From NCBI RefSeq assembly GCF_002091475.1, contig NZ_BCTR01000060.1:1-44111 (forward strand): a DNA stretch of 44,111 bases. The letters are read 5' to 3'. Each line of letters starts with the position of its first letter. Positions within the stretch are counted from its first letter, which is position 1. This document shows positions 23,957 through 32,255 of the stretch, piece after piece. This DNA comes from Sphingomonas azotifigens NBRC 15497. Its GTDB lineage: Bacteria; Pseudomonadota; Alphaproteobacteria; Sphingomonadales; Sphingomonadaceae. The notes beneath the pieces were generated by a model. The model saw only the letters and a program-made list of their open reading frames with translations, searched no databases and had not been told where the DNA came from. Position numbers and translations under genes: made by a program.

Positions 23957-24829
23957 TCAACGCCGCCGCCGCAAATCCTCGATCTGGCCCTCCTTCAGGC
24001 CCAGCAATTCGCGTGCGGCGCTCGCCAGCGTTGCGGTGGTGAGCACGAATCCCAGCGCGGCGAGGATCACCGATCCGGTGATCAGCGCGAGTTGTGCGAT
24101 CGCGGGCAAGCTGCGGCCGGCGATCGTGATCATCACCAGCGTCTGCGCCAGCGCCTCGCCGTGCAGGCCGGTGCGGGACAGGTCGGCGAGGATGGGGGCG
24201 AAAAAGGCGCTGATCAGCAAGCCCCAGCCGACGAGCAGCAGCAGCCCGATGGTGAAGAACGCGCCGAAGATCGCCCAGAAATGCCCGCGCGACTGCGCCC
24301 AGGCCTCGTCGACGGTGATCGCCTCGTAGAGATAGGTGAGCGGCAGCGCGATCGACAGCCGCACCTGGACGAAGACCAGCCCCGCCACCTCTGCCAGCAG
24401 TAGCGCCACGCCGATCCACACTGCCACGGTGCCCGATACCAGCCAGGCGAACAGCGACAGTACGAAGCCGTTGGCGAGGACCATCAGGAACATGGCGACG
24501 GCGCTCGCGATCGCCAGCAGGGCCAGCAGCACGAAGACGCGCCCTTCGCTGGCGCCGAGCCGCAGATAGCAGGCGCCGCGCTTATAGGGGTGCAGCGTCG
24601 CCCGCGTCGCGGCGGTAATCAGCACGGCGATCAGCGCGAGAGTGAGCCCCTGGCTCACCAGCCCGGCGACGAGGAAGGTGACGGGGTCCTGCGGCTCGAC
24701 CGGCAGCGCCAGGATGCGCAGCATGCCGATCGCGAAGATGCCGACAAGGTAGAGGATCGACCAGACCAGCACCGACAGCGGATGCTGCCGCAACAGGCGG
24801 AAGGCGCCGCCCAGAATCGATCCGATCAC
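23957..24829 (-). CDS. Polytopic inner-membrane protein, unknown function
   Basis: About 290 residues with roughly six to seven hydrophobic segments and a short charged tail (LGLKEGQIEDLRRRR). The fold looks like DUF7847/GDPD-membrane-type proteins: amphipathic N-terminus GAFRLLRQHPLSVLVW, a central YLYEAITVDEAWAQSRGH loop and repeated long helices. The GTG at 24829 has a GGGGGG ribosome site four bases before it and is preferred to the TTG at 24844. It follows pntB by 11 bases, so it is probably the last gene of that operon, though no link to transhydrogenase is known. Confidence 0.68.
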   Translation of the reverse strand: MIGSILGGAFRLLRQHPLSVLVWSILYLVGIFAIGMLRILALPVEPQDPVTFLVAGLVSQGLTLALIAVLITAATRATLHPYKRGACYLRLGASEGRVFVLLALLAIASAVAMFLMVLANGFVLSLFAWLVSGTVAVWIGVALLLAEVAGLVFVQVRLSIALPLTYLYEAITVDEAWAQSRGHFWAIFGAFFTIGLLLLVGWGLLISAFFAPILADLSRTGLHGEALAQTLVMITIAGRSLPAIAQLALITGSVILAALGFVLTTATLASAARELLGLKEGQIEDLRRRR

Positions 24830-24840
24830 CCGTCCCCCCG

Positions 24841-26331
24841 TCAATCGAGCGCTTTAACGATTTCCTCTACCATCTTCTTAGCATCGGCGAGCAACATCAT
24901 CGTGTTGTCGCGATAGAAAACCTCGTTGTCGACGCCGGCATAGCCAACCCCGCCCATGCTGCGCTTGATGAACAGCACGGTCTTGGCCTTCTCCACGTCG
25001 AGGATCGGCATGCCATAGATCGGCGAGGACTTGTCGGTCTTGGCGGCCGGATTGGTCACGTCGTTGGCGCCGATGACGAAGGCGACGTCGGTCTGGGCGA
25101 ACTCCGAGTTGATGTCCTCCAGCTCGAACACCTCGTCATAGGGGACGTTGGCTTCGGCGAGCAGCACGTTCATGTGCCCCGGCATGCGACCGGCGACGGG
25201 GTGGATCGCGTACTTCACCCGTACCCCATGCCCCTTCAGCTTGTCCGCCATCTCGCGCAGCACATGCTGCGCCTGGGCAACCGCCATGCCGTAGCCGGGG
25301 ACGATGATCACCTGCTCGGCCTGGGACATGAGGAACGCCGCATCCTCGGCGCTGCCCCGCTTCCATGGCCGGTCGACGGCCGCAGCGGCACCCGCGCCGC
25401 CACCCGCATCGCCGCCGAAGCCGCCGGCGATGACGCTGATGAAACTGCGGTTCATCGCCTTGCACATGATGTAGCTGAGGATCGCGCCCGAGCTGCCGAC
25501 CAGCGCGCCGGTGATGATCATCGCCGAGTTGTGCAGCGTGAAGCCCATCGCCGCCGCCGCCCAACCCGAATAGCTGTTGAGCATCGAGACCACGACCGGC
25601 ATGTCCGCGCCACCGATGGGGATGATCAGCAGGAAGCCGATGGCGAAGCTCAGCACCGTCACGGTCCAGAAGATCCAGGGGCTCTGGTCCTGGGTAAAGT
25701 AGCCGACCAAGCCGAGGATCGCGGCGAGCAGCCCCAAATTGATCACGTGGCGCGCGGGCAAGAGGATCGGCTTGCCGCCCATATTGCCGTTGAGCTTGAG
25801 GAAGGCGATCACCGACCCGGAGAAGGTGATCGCGCCGATCGCGACGCCCAGCCCCATCTCGATTCGGCTGACCGGGTGGATCGATTCAAACGGCGCACCG
25901 ATCAGCGGCACGACCAGATCGGCGATGCCGAAGGCGGCGGGGTTGAGGAACGCAGCGCAGGCAACCAGCACGGCGGCGAGGCCGACCAGCGAGTGGAAGG
26001 CGGCGACCAGTTGCGGCATCGCCGTCATCGGGATGCGCCGCGCGGTTACGATGCCGATCATGGCGCCGATCAGGATGGCGACGAAAATCTCCCCGGCAGC
26101 GACAGGATCGGGGAAGACCGCCGAGCCAGGAAAGGCCCCCGTCCGCGCCACTTCATGCGGGAAGTGCGTGACGAGCGTGGTGACGACCGCGATCGTCATG
26201 CCGATCATGCCCAGGCGGTTGCCCCGCTGGCTGGTACTGGGGCTGGAAAGCCCGCGCAGCGCGAGGATGAAGCAGATGCCCGCGACGAGATAGGCGAGGG
26301 CCGCCCAGGGGCTTTGTGCGATGCTCTCCAT
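24841..26331 (-). CDS. pntB: NAD(P) transhydrogenase subunit beta
   Basis: A 496-residue subunit carrying the proton-conducting membrane domain (about residues 1-290, eight or nine helices) and the NADP(H)-binding domain III. The latter shows the classic VIIVPGYGMAVAQAQHVL near residue 320, then AIHPVAGRMPGHMNVLLAEA and IGANDVTNPAA. With PntAA and PntAB it couples hydride transfer between NADH and NADP+ to proton entry, giving NADPH for biosynthesis and redox defence. The ATG at 26331 (MESIAQSP) is chosen because it lies two bases after pntAB; earlier in-frame starts would lie inside that gene. Confidence 0.95.
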   Translation of the reverse strand: MESIAQSPWAALAYLVAGICFILALRGLSSPSTSQRGNRLGMIGMTIAVVTTLVTHFPHEVARTGAFPGSAVFPDPVAAGEIFVAILIGAMIGIVTARRIPMTAMPQLVAAFHSLVGLAAVLVACAAFLNPAAFGIADLVVPLIGAPFESIHPVSRIEMGLGVAIGAITFSGSVIAFLKLNGNMGGKPILLPARHVINLGLLAAILGLVGYFTQDQSPWIFWTVTVLSFAIGFLLIIPIGGADMPVVVSMLNSYSGWAAAAMGFTLHNSAMIITGALVGSSGAILSYIMCKAMNRSFISVIAGGFGGDAGGGAGAAAAVDRPWKRGSAEDAAFLMSQAEQVIIVPGYGMAVAQAQHVLREMADKLKGHGVRVKYAIHPVAGRMPGHMNVLLAEANVPYDEVFELEDINSEFAQTDVAFVIGANDVTNPAAKTDKSSPIYGMPILDVEKAKTVLFIKRSMGGVGYAGVDNEVFYRDNTMMLLADAKKMVEEIVKALD

Positions 26332-26333
26332 GC

Positions 26334-26627
26334 TCAGCGCGCCTTCTTCTTGTACATCGCGAGCATGCGCGCGGTCACCGCGAAGCCGCCGAAGATGTTG
26401 ATGCTGGCCAGCACCACCGCGAGCAGCCCCAGCCATTTGGAGGCCTCCCCCGCGCTGCCGACGCTACCCGCCGCCGCCGCGATCAGCGCGCCGACGATGA
26501 TGACGGAGGAAATCGCGTTGGTCACCGCCATCAGCGGCGTGTGCAGCGCTGGCGTGACCGACCAGACGACATAATAGCCGACGAAACACGCCAGCACGAA
26601 GACCGAAAGGATCGAGATGAAGTCCAT
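26334..26627 (-). CDS. pntAB: NAD(P) transhydrogenase subunit alpha part 2
   Basis: A 97-residue membrane subunit with three to four helices: MDFISILSVFVLACFVGYYV, then SVTPALHTPLMAVTNAISS, the hallmark of the domain II piece of the alpha subunit, ending in ARMLAMYKKKA. In many alphaproteobacteria this piece is a separate gene, as here. AGGAG six bases before the ATG. Part of the pntAA-pntAB-pntB operon. Confidence 0.95.
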   Translation of the reverse strand: MDFISILSVFVLACFVGYYVVWSVTPALHTPLMAVTNAISSVIIVGALIAAAAGSVGSAGEASKWLGLLAVVLASINIFGGFAVTARMLAMYKKKAR

Positions 26628-26667
26628 GATCTACTCCTGATCCGCGCGCGCCCGGGCGGAAAGATCC

Positions 26668-26682
26668 TCCCCGGAACGGGGA
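26668..26682 (-). promoter_or_regulatory. Hairpin between pntAA and pntAB
   Basis: TCCCCG pairs with CGGGGA around GAA in the 76-base gap between the two genes. It may adjust the stoichiometry of the transhydrogenase subunits or be a decayed repeat; there is no T-run. Confidence 0.3.
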
Positions 26683-26703
26683 AGATTGGGGGACGCCCCG
26701 GCA

Positions 26704-27825
26704 TTATTGCAGCAGTCTCTCGTGCACCACCTTGCCGCCCTGCGTCACCCGCACGGCATTGCCGATTTCCTCGTCGAGCACCGGCCTGCCCGCCTCCTTG
26801 TCCCAGAAGGCGGAGAGGAAGTTGAACAGGTTGCGCGCGAACAGGGCAGAGGCGTCCGCCGCCAGCCGGCTCGGCACGTTGCGATGGCCGACGATCTTCA
26901 CGCCGTGCCGCTCGACGATCTCGCCCGGCAACGAACCTTCGACATTGCCCCCCTGCTCCACCGCCAGGTCGACGATCACGCTGCCGCCCCGCATCGTCGC
27001 GATCTGCGCGTCGCTGATCAGCCGCGGCGCGGCCCGGCCGGGGATCAGCGCGGTGGTGATGACGATGTCCTGCTTGGCGATGTGCGCCGAGACCAGTTCG
27101 GCCTGTGCCGCCTTGTAGGCATCGCTCATCTCGGTAGCATAGCCGCCCGATCCCTCGCCTTCGATCCCGGCGACATTCTCGACGAAGATCGGCTTGGCGC
27201 CGAGCGACAGGATCTGCTCCTTGGTCGCCGAGCGGACATCGGTGGCGGAGACCTGCGCGCCCAGCCGCCGCGCCGTGGCGATGGCCTGGAGGCCGGCAAC
27301 GCCGACGCCCATCACGAAGACCTTTGCCGCGCTCACCGTGCCGGCGGCGGTCATCATCATGGGAAAGGCGCGGTCATATTCGGCCGCGGCGTCCAGCACC
27401 GCCTTGTAGCCGGCAAGGTTCGATTGCGAAGACAGGATGTCCATCGACTGGGCGCGGGTGATGCGCGGCATGAACTCCATTGCCAGCGCCTCCAGCCCCA
27501 ACGCCGCATAGCGATCGATTCGCGCCCGCTCGCCAAAGGGATTGAGCCCGGCGACCAGCCATGCCCCCGGCTTGAGCCCTGCAAGGCTGTCGGGATCCGG
27601 CCCCTGCACCGCCAGGATGATGTCGGCATCGGCAAGCACTTCCGCGCGCGACGCAATCGTCGCGCCGGCCGCGCGATACGCCTCGTCGGTGTAGGAGGCA
27701 GCAAGTCCCGCCCCCGTCTCCACCGCGACAGAAGCCTGCACATTCATAAATTTCTTGACGGTCTCGGGCGTAACCGCGACACGTCGTTCGGCGACCGCCG
27801 CCTCTTTCAGTACCGCGATCTTCAC
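26704..27825 (-). CDS. pntAA: NAD(P) transhydrogenase subunit alpha part 1
   Basis: A 373-residue cytoplasmic domain I that binds NAD(H). The N-terminal part (MKIAVLKEAAVAERRVAVTP) and the Rossmann stretch VFVMGVGVAGLQAIATARRL are typical, as are the Gln-132-loop-like region SQSNLAGYKAVLDAAAEYDR and the VIVDLAVEQGGN segment. The start is GTG at 27825, one base after the stop of the small oxidase gene, so coupled translation is likely. The length equals that of other split alpha-1 subunits. Confidence 0.95.
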   Translation of the reverse strand: MKIAVLKEAAVAERRVAVTPETVKKFMNVQASVAVETGAGLAASYTDEAYRAAGATIASRAEVLADADIILAVQGPDPDSLAGLKPGAWLVAGLNPFGERARIDRYAALGLEALAMEFMPRITRAQSMDILSSQSNLAGYKAVLDAAAEYDRAFPMMMTAAGTVSAAKVFVMGVGVAGLQAIATARRLGAQVSATDVRSATKEQILSLGAKPIFVENVAGIEGEGSGGYATEMSDAYKAAQAELVSAHIAKQDIVITTALIPGRAAPRLISDAQIATMRGGSVIVDLAVEQGGNVEGSLPGEIVERHGVKIVGHRNVPSRLAADASALFARNLFNFLSAFWDKEAGRPVLDEEIGNAVRVTQGGKVVHERLLQ

Positions 27826-27826
27826 G

Positions 27827-27964
27827 TCAGCGGGCGATCAGGAAGACGACGAAAGCAGCGATGAGGAACACAGCAACCGTGCCCCACTTCATCAATGCCG
27901 TGAAACCATGGAAGGTTTCGAGATGTGTCTGGATCTCGCCGGCGTTCTCACCTGTTTCAACCAT
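27827..27964 (-). CDS. aa3-type cytochrome c oxidase subunit IV-like small protein
   Basis: A 45-residue single-span membrane protein: an N-terminal acidic part with IQTHLETFHGFTALMKWG, then one helix (VAVFLIAAFVVFLIAR). This matches the bacterial aa3-type cytochrome c oxidase subunit IV family (COX4_pro_2), which packs against the oxidase core in alphaproteobacteria. The gene is commonly placed before pntAA, as here, with one base between. AGGAGAGGAG precedes the ATG. Too short to be found by length-filtered gene finding. Confidence 0.85.
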   Translation of the reverse strand: MVETGENAGEIQTHLETFHGFTALMKWGTVAVFLIAAFVVFLIAR

Positions 27965-28125
27965 GGACCCGCTCCTCTCCTAAGGTGCCGAATGTCTTAT
28001 ACCGCTGCTTCGGTTCCCCTCAACCCCGGCTGCCCAAGAACTGGTTCGTGCAGGCTTAAGCCGAACTTTACGCCTATGCTCTAACGCATGCGGCTCGAAA
28101 CGGGACATTGGGGACTGGAGTCGGC

Positions 28126-29553
28126 ATGACGCGCAACGGGCAACGTCTTCTGTTGCTGATCGATTCAGAACCGGCGCAGCGGCGCCTGGTGGCTGCCATC
28201 GCCTCCCGTCGTGGCTGGCGGACGATCTTCGCCGATGATGCGGAGGGCGCGCTTGCCACGCTCGGCACGCCGGACGGTCTGGCCGCCGATGCAGTCCTGC
28301 TCGATCACCCCGCCTCGGATGCCGACGCGGCGATCCTGATCGCCGAGCTGCGCGCCCGCCGGCCGCACCTGCCGGTGCTGGTGCTCGCCGCCAATGGCTC
28401 GGTCGCCGCCGCGGTGGGCGCGATGCGCGCCGGCGCCAGCGACTTCCTGGTCAAGCCGATCGCCGCGGAACGCCTGCTCGCTGCGCTGGAGAGCGCGATG
28501 GGCGGCAGCACCGCCGGCGAGCTGCGTCCGCTCACCGAAAAGCTCACCGCCAATCTCGGCTTCAACGAGATCGTCGGCTCCGCCCCGCAGTTCCGCGCCG
28601 CGCTGGCGGTCGCCGCCAAGGCCGCGCGCGCCCGCGTGCCGGTGCTGATCGAGGGCGAGAGCGGCGTCGGCAAGCATGTCGTCGCCGAGGCGATCCACGG
28701 CGCCTCGCCGCGCGCGCGCAACGAGCTGATCTGTGTCAATTGCGGCTCGATCCCCGCCAACCTCGTCGAATCGGAACTGTTCGGCCATGAAGAAGGCGCC
28801 TTCACCGGCGCGTTCGAGCGCAAGATCGGGCGCCTGCAGGATGCCGACGGCAGCACCATCTTCCTCGACGAAGTCAGCGAGATGCCGCTCGAGGCGCAGG
28901 TCAAATTGCTGCGCATGCTGCAGACCGGCGAGATCCAGCCGCTCGGCGCGCGCCACCCGCGCGAAGTCGATGTCCGGGTCATCGCCGCGAGCAACGTGCC
29001 GCTGCTCGCCGAAGTCGAGGCCGGCCGGTTCCGCGAGGATCTCTATTATCGGCTGAACGTGGTGCAGGTCACGATTCCGCCGCTGCGCGAGCGCGCGGGC
29101 GACGTCCCGGCACTGGTGCGGCACCTGCTCGCCCGTATCGCCGAGCAGCCGGGCCTGCGCGCGCTGAGCATCACAGAGGATGCCCTGCAGCTGCTCACCG
29201 CCTATGACTGGCCGGGCAATGTCCGCCAGCTGCAGAACGCGCTGTTCCGCGCAGCCGTGCTCTGCGACGAGGACGGGCTGACTCGCGACGACTTCCCGCA
29301 GATCGCACAGATTGCGCAGGGGCGGCCGATGTCGGCAGGGCCGATCACGAGCCAGGGCGGCGCAGGCGGCATCACCCTGTTCCGCCCGGACGGCCATCTC
29401 CGCCCGCTCGACGAGATCGAGGCCGACGTGATCCGCCTCGCGATCGGCCATTATCGCGGCCGGATGACCGAGGTCGCCCGGCGGCTCGGCATCGGCCGGT
29501 CGACGCTCTATCGCAAGCTCGGCGAACTGGGGATCGATCAGACCGCCGCGTGA
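28126..29553 (+). CDS. Sigma-54-dependent response regulator / activator
   Basis: A 475-residue NtrC-type activator. Residues 1-120 form a receiver-like domain with VLLDHPASD carrying the likely phosphorylated Asp and LVKP carrying the conserved Lys; the usual switch Thr is Ala (LAANGS), and only part of the acidic pocket remains. The AAA+ domain has GESGVGKHVVAE, the sigma-54 contact loop GAFTGAF, IFLDEVSEM and WPGNVRQLQN. A Fis-type helix-turn-helix ends the protein (VARRLGIGRSTLYRKL). It would remodel RNA polymerase carrying RpoN at unknown promoters. No histidine kinase is adjacent, so it is an orphan here. The ATG is preceded by GGAG at five bases. Confidence 0.9.
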   Translation: MTRNGQRLLLLIDSEPAQRRLVAAIASRRGWRTIFADDAEGALATLGTPDGLAADAVLLDHPASDADAAILIAELRARRPHLPVLVLAANGSVAAAVGAMRAGASDFLVKPIAAERLLAALESAMGGSTAGELRPLTEKLTANLGFNEIVGSAPQFRAALAVAAKAARARVPVLIEGESGVGKHVVAEAIHGASPRARNELICVNCGSIPANLVESELFGHEEGAFTGAFERKIGRLQDADGSTIFLDEVSEMPLEAQVKLLRMLQTGEIQPLGARHPREVDVRVIAASNVPLLAEVEAGRFREDLYYRLNVVQVTIPPLRERAGDVPALVRHLLARIAEQPGLRALSITEDALQLLTAYDWPGNVRQLQNALFRAAVLCDEDGLTRDDFPQIAQIAQGRPMSAGPITSQGGAGGITLFRPDGHLRPLDEIEADVIRLAIGHYRGRMTEVARRLGIGRSTLYRKLGELGIDQTAA

Positions 29554-30635
29554 GGCGCGGTGAGCGCGGCATCCTGCATGCCGCGCCACACCCGCAGCGC
29601 CTGAACGCTCTCGAACGCGTCGTGGACGCGCAGCAGCTGCACGCCCAGGCTGACGCCCTTCAGCGCCAGCGCCAAGGATCCGCCGAGCCGCTGCTCGGCC
29701 GGTGCCTCGTTGGCCAGCGCGCCGACAATCCGCTTTCGGCTGGCCCCCAGCAGGATCGGGCAGCCGATGCCGTGGAACAGCGCCAGGCCGTTCATCAGCG
29801 CGAGGTTGTCGGCCAGCGACTTGCCGAAGCCGATGCCGGGATCGATCACGATGCGCGACCGTTCGACACCAGCCGCGACCACCGCGTCCACCCGCGCGTC
29901 CAGCCAGTCATACACTTCGATCAGCGGGTCGGCCGCGCCGCCCTTGCCTTTGGCGCCGTGCTTGGGATCGGCGGCGTGCATCAGCACCACCGGGCAGCCC
30001 GCGCGCACCACCACCTCCAGCGCACGATCGTCGTAGAGCAGGGCCGACACATCGTTGACGAGATGTGCGCCCGCCGCCAGCGCCGCCTCCATCACTGCGG
30101 CCTTGCGCGTGTCGATCGAGATCGCGGCGCCGCTCGCCGCCAGCCGCTCGATCACCGGCACGACGCGGGCGATCTCGTCGCCTTCCCACACCGTCTCCGC
30201 ACCCGGCCGCGTGGACTCGCCGCCGATATCGAGGATCGCTGCCCCGGCGATGCTCATGTCGACGCCCGACTGCGCGGCTGCGGCCGGATCGCCAAGATGC
30301 TTGCCGCCGTCGGAGAAGCTGTCCGGCGTCATGTTGAGGATCGCCATCACCTGCGGCTGATCGAAGCGCAGCGTGCGCGTGCCGAGGGTCAGCGGCGTGC
30401 GGGGGGCAGTGACGCGCGCGGCGATGGGCGCGAGCCGGGGATCGGCCTCGGCTTCGGCGATGGAGACGGTGCGCTGGAGGATGCGCCGACCATTCTCCAC
30501 GGCGATCAGTTCATAGCCGGAGAACCACAGCAGCCCGCCGGCCAGCCGGGCGACCTCGCCGTCGCGGGCGACGGGCGTGTCGACGAACTGGATTGGGCGG
30601 AGGTACAGGCGGGTGGTAGCGGGGAGGTCGAGCAT
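29538..30635 (-). CDS. folP: Dihydropteroate synthase
   Basis: Joins p-aminobenzoate to the pterin pyrophosphate in folate synthesis; the target of sulfonamides. The TIM-barrel signature is intact: QVMAILNMTPDSFSDGGKH, DIGGESTRPGAE, SIDTRKAAVMEAAL, VNDVSAL, IDPGIGFGKS and GASRKRIVGAL. The protein is about 365 residues, roughly 90 longer than E. coli FolP because of an N-terminal extension (about residues 1-85), which seems common in this lineage. Its 3' end overlaps the convergent sigma-54 activator gene by 16 bases. No other folate gene is in the window. Confidence 0.95.
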   Translation of the reverse strand: MLDLPATTRLYLRPIQFVDTPVARDGEVARLAGGLLWFSGYELIAVENGRRILQRTVSIAEAEADPRLAPIAARVTAPRTPLTLGTRTLRFDQPQVMAILNMTPDSFSDGGKHLGDPAAAAQSGVDMSIAGAAILDIGGESTRPGAETVWEGDEIARVVPVIERLAASGAAISIDTRKAAVMEAALAAGAHLVNDVSALLYDDRALEVVVRAGCPVVLMHAADPKHGAKGKGGAADPLIEVYDWLDARVDAVVAAGVERSRIVIDPGIGFGKSLADNLALMNGLALFHGIGCPILLGASRKRIVGALANEAPAEQRLGGSLALALKGVSLGVQLLRVHDAFESVQALRVWRGMQDAALTAPHAAV

Positions 30636-30689
30636 TCGTGACTGCTACCGGTTGAACGCCGACCAGGGAAGCGCGCCCTCGCCGCCAGC

Positions 30690-30864
30690 GCACCCCTCCC
30701 CCCTTGCGGGGGAGGGAGCGGCCCGCTGCCGAAGGCAGTGGGAGGGAGAGGGGGCGATTTGCGACGCAAATCGCGCGGCGGCTGCGCCGCCGCTCACCCT
30801 CTCCAAGCTTCGCTAGGCAGCAAGCTGCCAAGCTACGCTATCCTCCCCCGTCAAGGGGGAGGAG
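30690..30864. repeat. Composite palindromic spacer (nested hairpins)
   Basis: Five or more palindromes stand side by side in the 236-base gap: CTCCCCCC with GGGGGAG near 30696, GCTGCC with GGCAGT near 30725, the perfect GCGATTTGCG-A-CGCAAATCGC at 30754-30774, GGCGGC with GCCGCC near 30776, GGCAGC with GCTGCC at 30816-30829, and TCCTCCCCC with GGGGGAGGA at 30841-30863. No open frame is convincing. It looks like a mosaic of REP-like units and may also terminate transcription. Confidence 0.6.
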
Positions 30865-30871
30865 AAAAAGC

Positions 30872-32002
30872 TTATGGCTGCGTCGCGAGCAGATAGGTCT
30901 GGCGCAACGCGTCGATCGGCTTGAGTGCGCCCTGGTCCTCGTAATGCCAGAAGGTCCAGCCGTTGCAGCTCGGCGCGCCCTGCAACGTCGCACCCAGCTT
31001 GTGGATCGAACCCGCCTGCCCCTCGCAGCTAAGCGAACCATCCGCCCCTACGGTCGCCCGCCAACGCGACTTGTGGTCGCTGAGCACGGTACCGGGGGCG
31101 AGGTAGCCATTCTCGACCAGCTGGCCGAACGCCACGCGCGGGGCGGCCTTGGGGGCCTGCATGGTCTGCAGCGCGCTTTCGTCGAGCGGCAGCGCCGCGG
31201 CAATACGCTCCATCGCCGCCTCGACATACACGCCCTCGCGATCAATGCCGATCCAGCGCCGGCCAAGACGCTTGGCCACCGCGCCGGTGGTCCCGGTGCC
31301 GAAGAACGGATCGAGCACCACGTCACCCGGCTTGGTGCAGGACAGCAGCACGCGGTACAGCAGCGCTTCCGGCTTCTGCGTTGGATGCACCTTGGTGCCG
31401 TTCTTCTTCAGTCGCTCCTGCCCGCTGCAGATCGGGAATTCCCAGTCGCTGCGCATCTGAAGTTCGTCGTTGAGCGTCTTCATCGAGCGATAGTTGAACG
31501 TATAGCGAGACTTCTCGCCCTTCGACGCCCAGATCAGCGTCTCGTGCGCGTTGGTGAACCGCGTGCCCTTGAAGTTGGGCATCGGGTTGGCCTTGCGCCA
31601 GATGATGTCGTTGAGGATCCAGAAGCCCAGGTCCTGGATCGCCGCACCCACCTTGAAGATGTTGTGGTAGCTGCCGATCACCCAGATCGTGCCGTCGTCC
31701 TTCAGGATACGGCGCGCCTGCGCCAGCCACTCGCGGGTGAACTTGTCATAGGCGGCGAGGCTGTCGAACTTGTCCCACTCGTCGGTCACCGCATCGACAT
31801 GGCTGCCGTCGGGACGGTTGAGGTCGCCGCCCAGCTGCAGGTTGTACGGCGGATCCGCGAAGATCATGTCGATCGACTTGTCGGGCAGCCCGCGCATCGC
31901 CTCGATGCAATCCTGGCGCAGGATCGTGTCCAGCGGCAGCACGGCCGGCGCCTGCTTCGCGACGCGCGCACCTGCCCGTTTGACCTTCTCCAGCACGCCC
32001 AT
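30872..32002 (-). CDS. ccrM: Cell-cycle DNA adenine methyltransferase (GANTC)
   Basis: A 376-residue CcrM-type enzyme that methylates the adenine in GANTC and controls cell-cycle promoters in alphaproteobacteria. It has motif IV DPPYNLQLGGDLNRPDGS, motif I DPFFGTGTTGAVAKRL, and WVIGSYHNIFKVG and NPMPNFKGTRF, all typical of the beta-class group. The C-terminal 90 residues (LVENGYLAPGTVLSDH, then SCNGWTFWHYED) form the RAMA domain that CcrM needs for DNA recognition. A GATTC methylation site directly abuts the start codon. It is a solitary enzyme, with no restriction gene adjacent. Confidence 0.95.
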   Translation of the reverse strand: MGVLEKVKRAGARVAKQAPAVLPLDTILRQDCIEAMRGLPDKSIDMIFADPPYNLQLGGDLNRPDGSHVDAVTDEWDKFDSLAAYDKFTREWLAQARRILKDDGTIWVIGSYHNIFKVGAAIQDLGFWILNDIIWRKANPMPNFKGTRFTNAHETLIWASKGEKSRYTFNYRSMKTLNDELQMRSDWEFPICSGQERLKKNGTKVHPTQKPEALLYRVLLSCTKPGDVVLDPFFGTGTTGAVAKRLGRRWIGIDREGVYVEAAMERIAAALPLDESALQTMQAPKAAPRVAFGQLVENGYLAPGTVLSDHKSRWRATVGADGSLSCEGQAGSIHKLGATLQGAPSCNGWTFWHYEDQGALKPIDALRQTYLLATQP

Positions 32003-32255
32003 GAATCATTGCCCCTTCGCTCAAAAGGCATCCCTATTCGGGGCCGAGCGACTCCTCCGTCAAGAGGGGGGATCGCCGGGTGGTGACCCGAAGCAGGTGG
32101 TTGGCGCGGCGGAACATTTCGGCACCCGCCATATCTTGAGTCAAGAAGTTATCCACAGGCCCAAGCGCTGGTAGGTGTGGCCCGAAAGACTCAGTTTCGT
32201 TTTCGTGAAAATTTTCCCGGCCTGTGGATAAGCTGGAACGTTCCGCAAACGATTC
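32003..32255. promoter_or_regulatory. Four GANTC sites upstream of ccrM
   Basis: GAATC at 32003-32007, GAGTC at 32138-32142, GACTC at 32188-32192 and GATTC at 32251-32255. About one site per 256 bases is expected by chance, so four in about 250 bases suggests CcrM methylation of its own control region, as known for ccrM in Caulobacter. Confidence 0.6.
32149..32231. promoter_or_regulatory. Inverted pair of perfect DnaA boxes
   Basis: TTATCCACAGGCC at 32149-32161 and its exact complement GGCCTGTGGATAA at 32219-32231 form a 13-bp inverted repeat 57 bases apart. Both contain TTATCCACA, the perfect DnaA consensus. The spacer has an AT-rich part (GTTTTCGTGAAAATTTTC) and a GACTC methylation site. 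Position between ccrM and the next gene suggests DnaA control of ccrM, or a DnaA-titrating site. Confidence 0.65.

Noticed and set aside
32149..32231. Chromosomal replication origin at the DnaA boxes
   Set aside because: Only two boxes and a short AT-rich stretch, without the usual cluster of boxes or oriC-linked genes. Better read as a regulatory or titration site.
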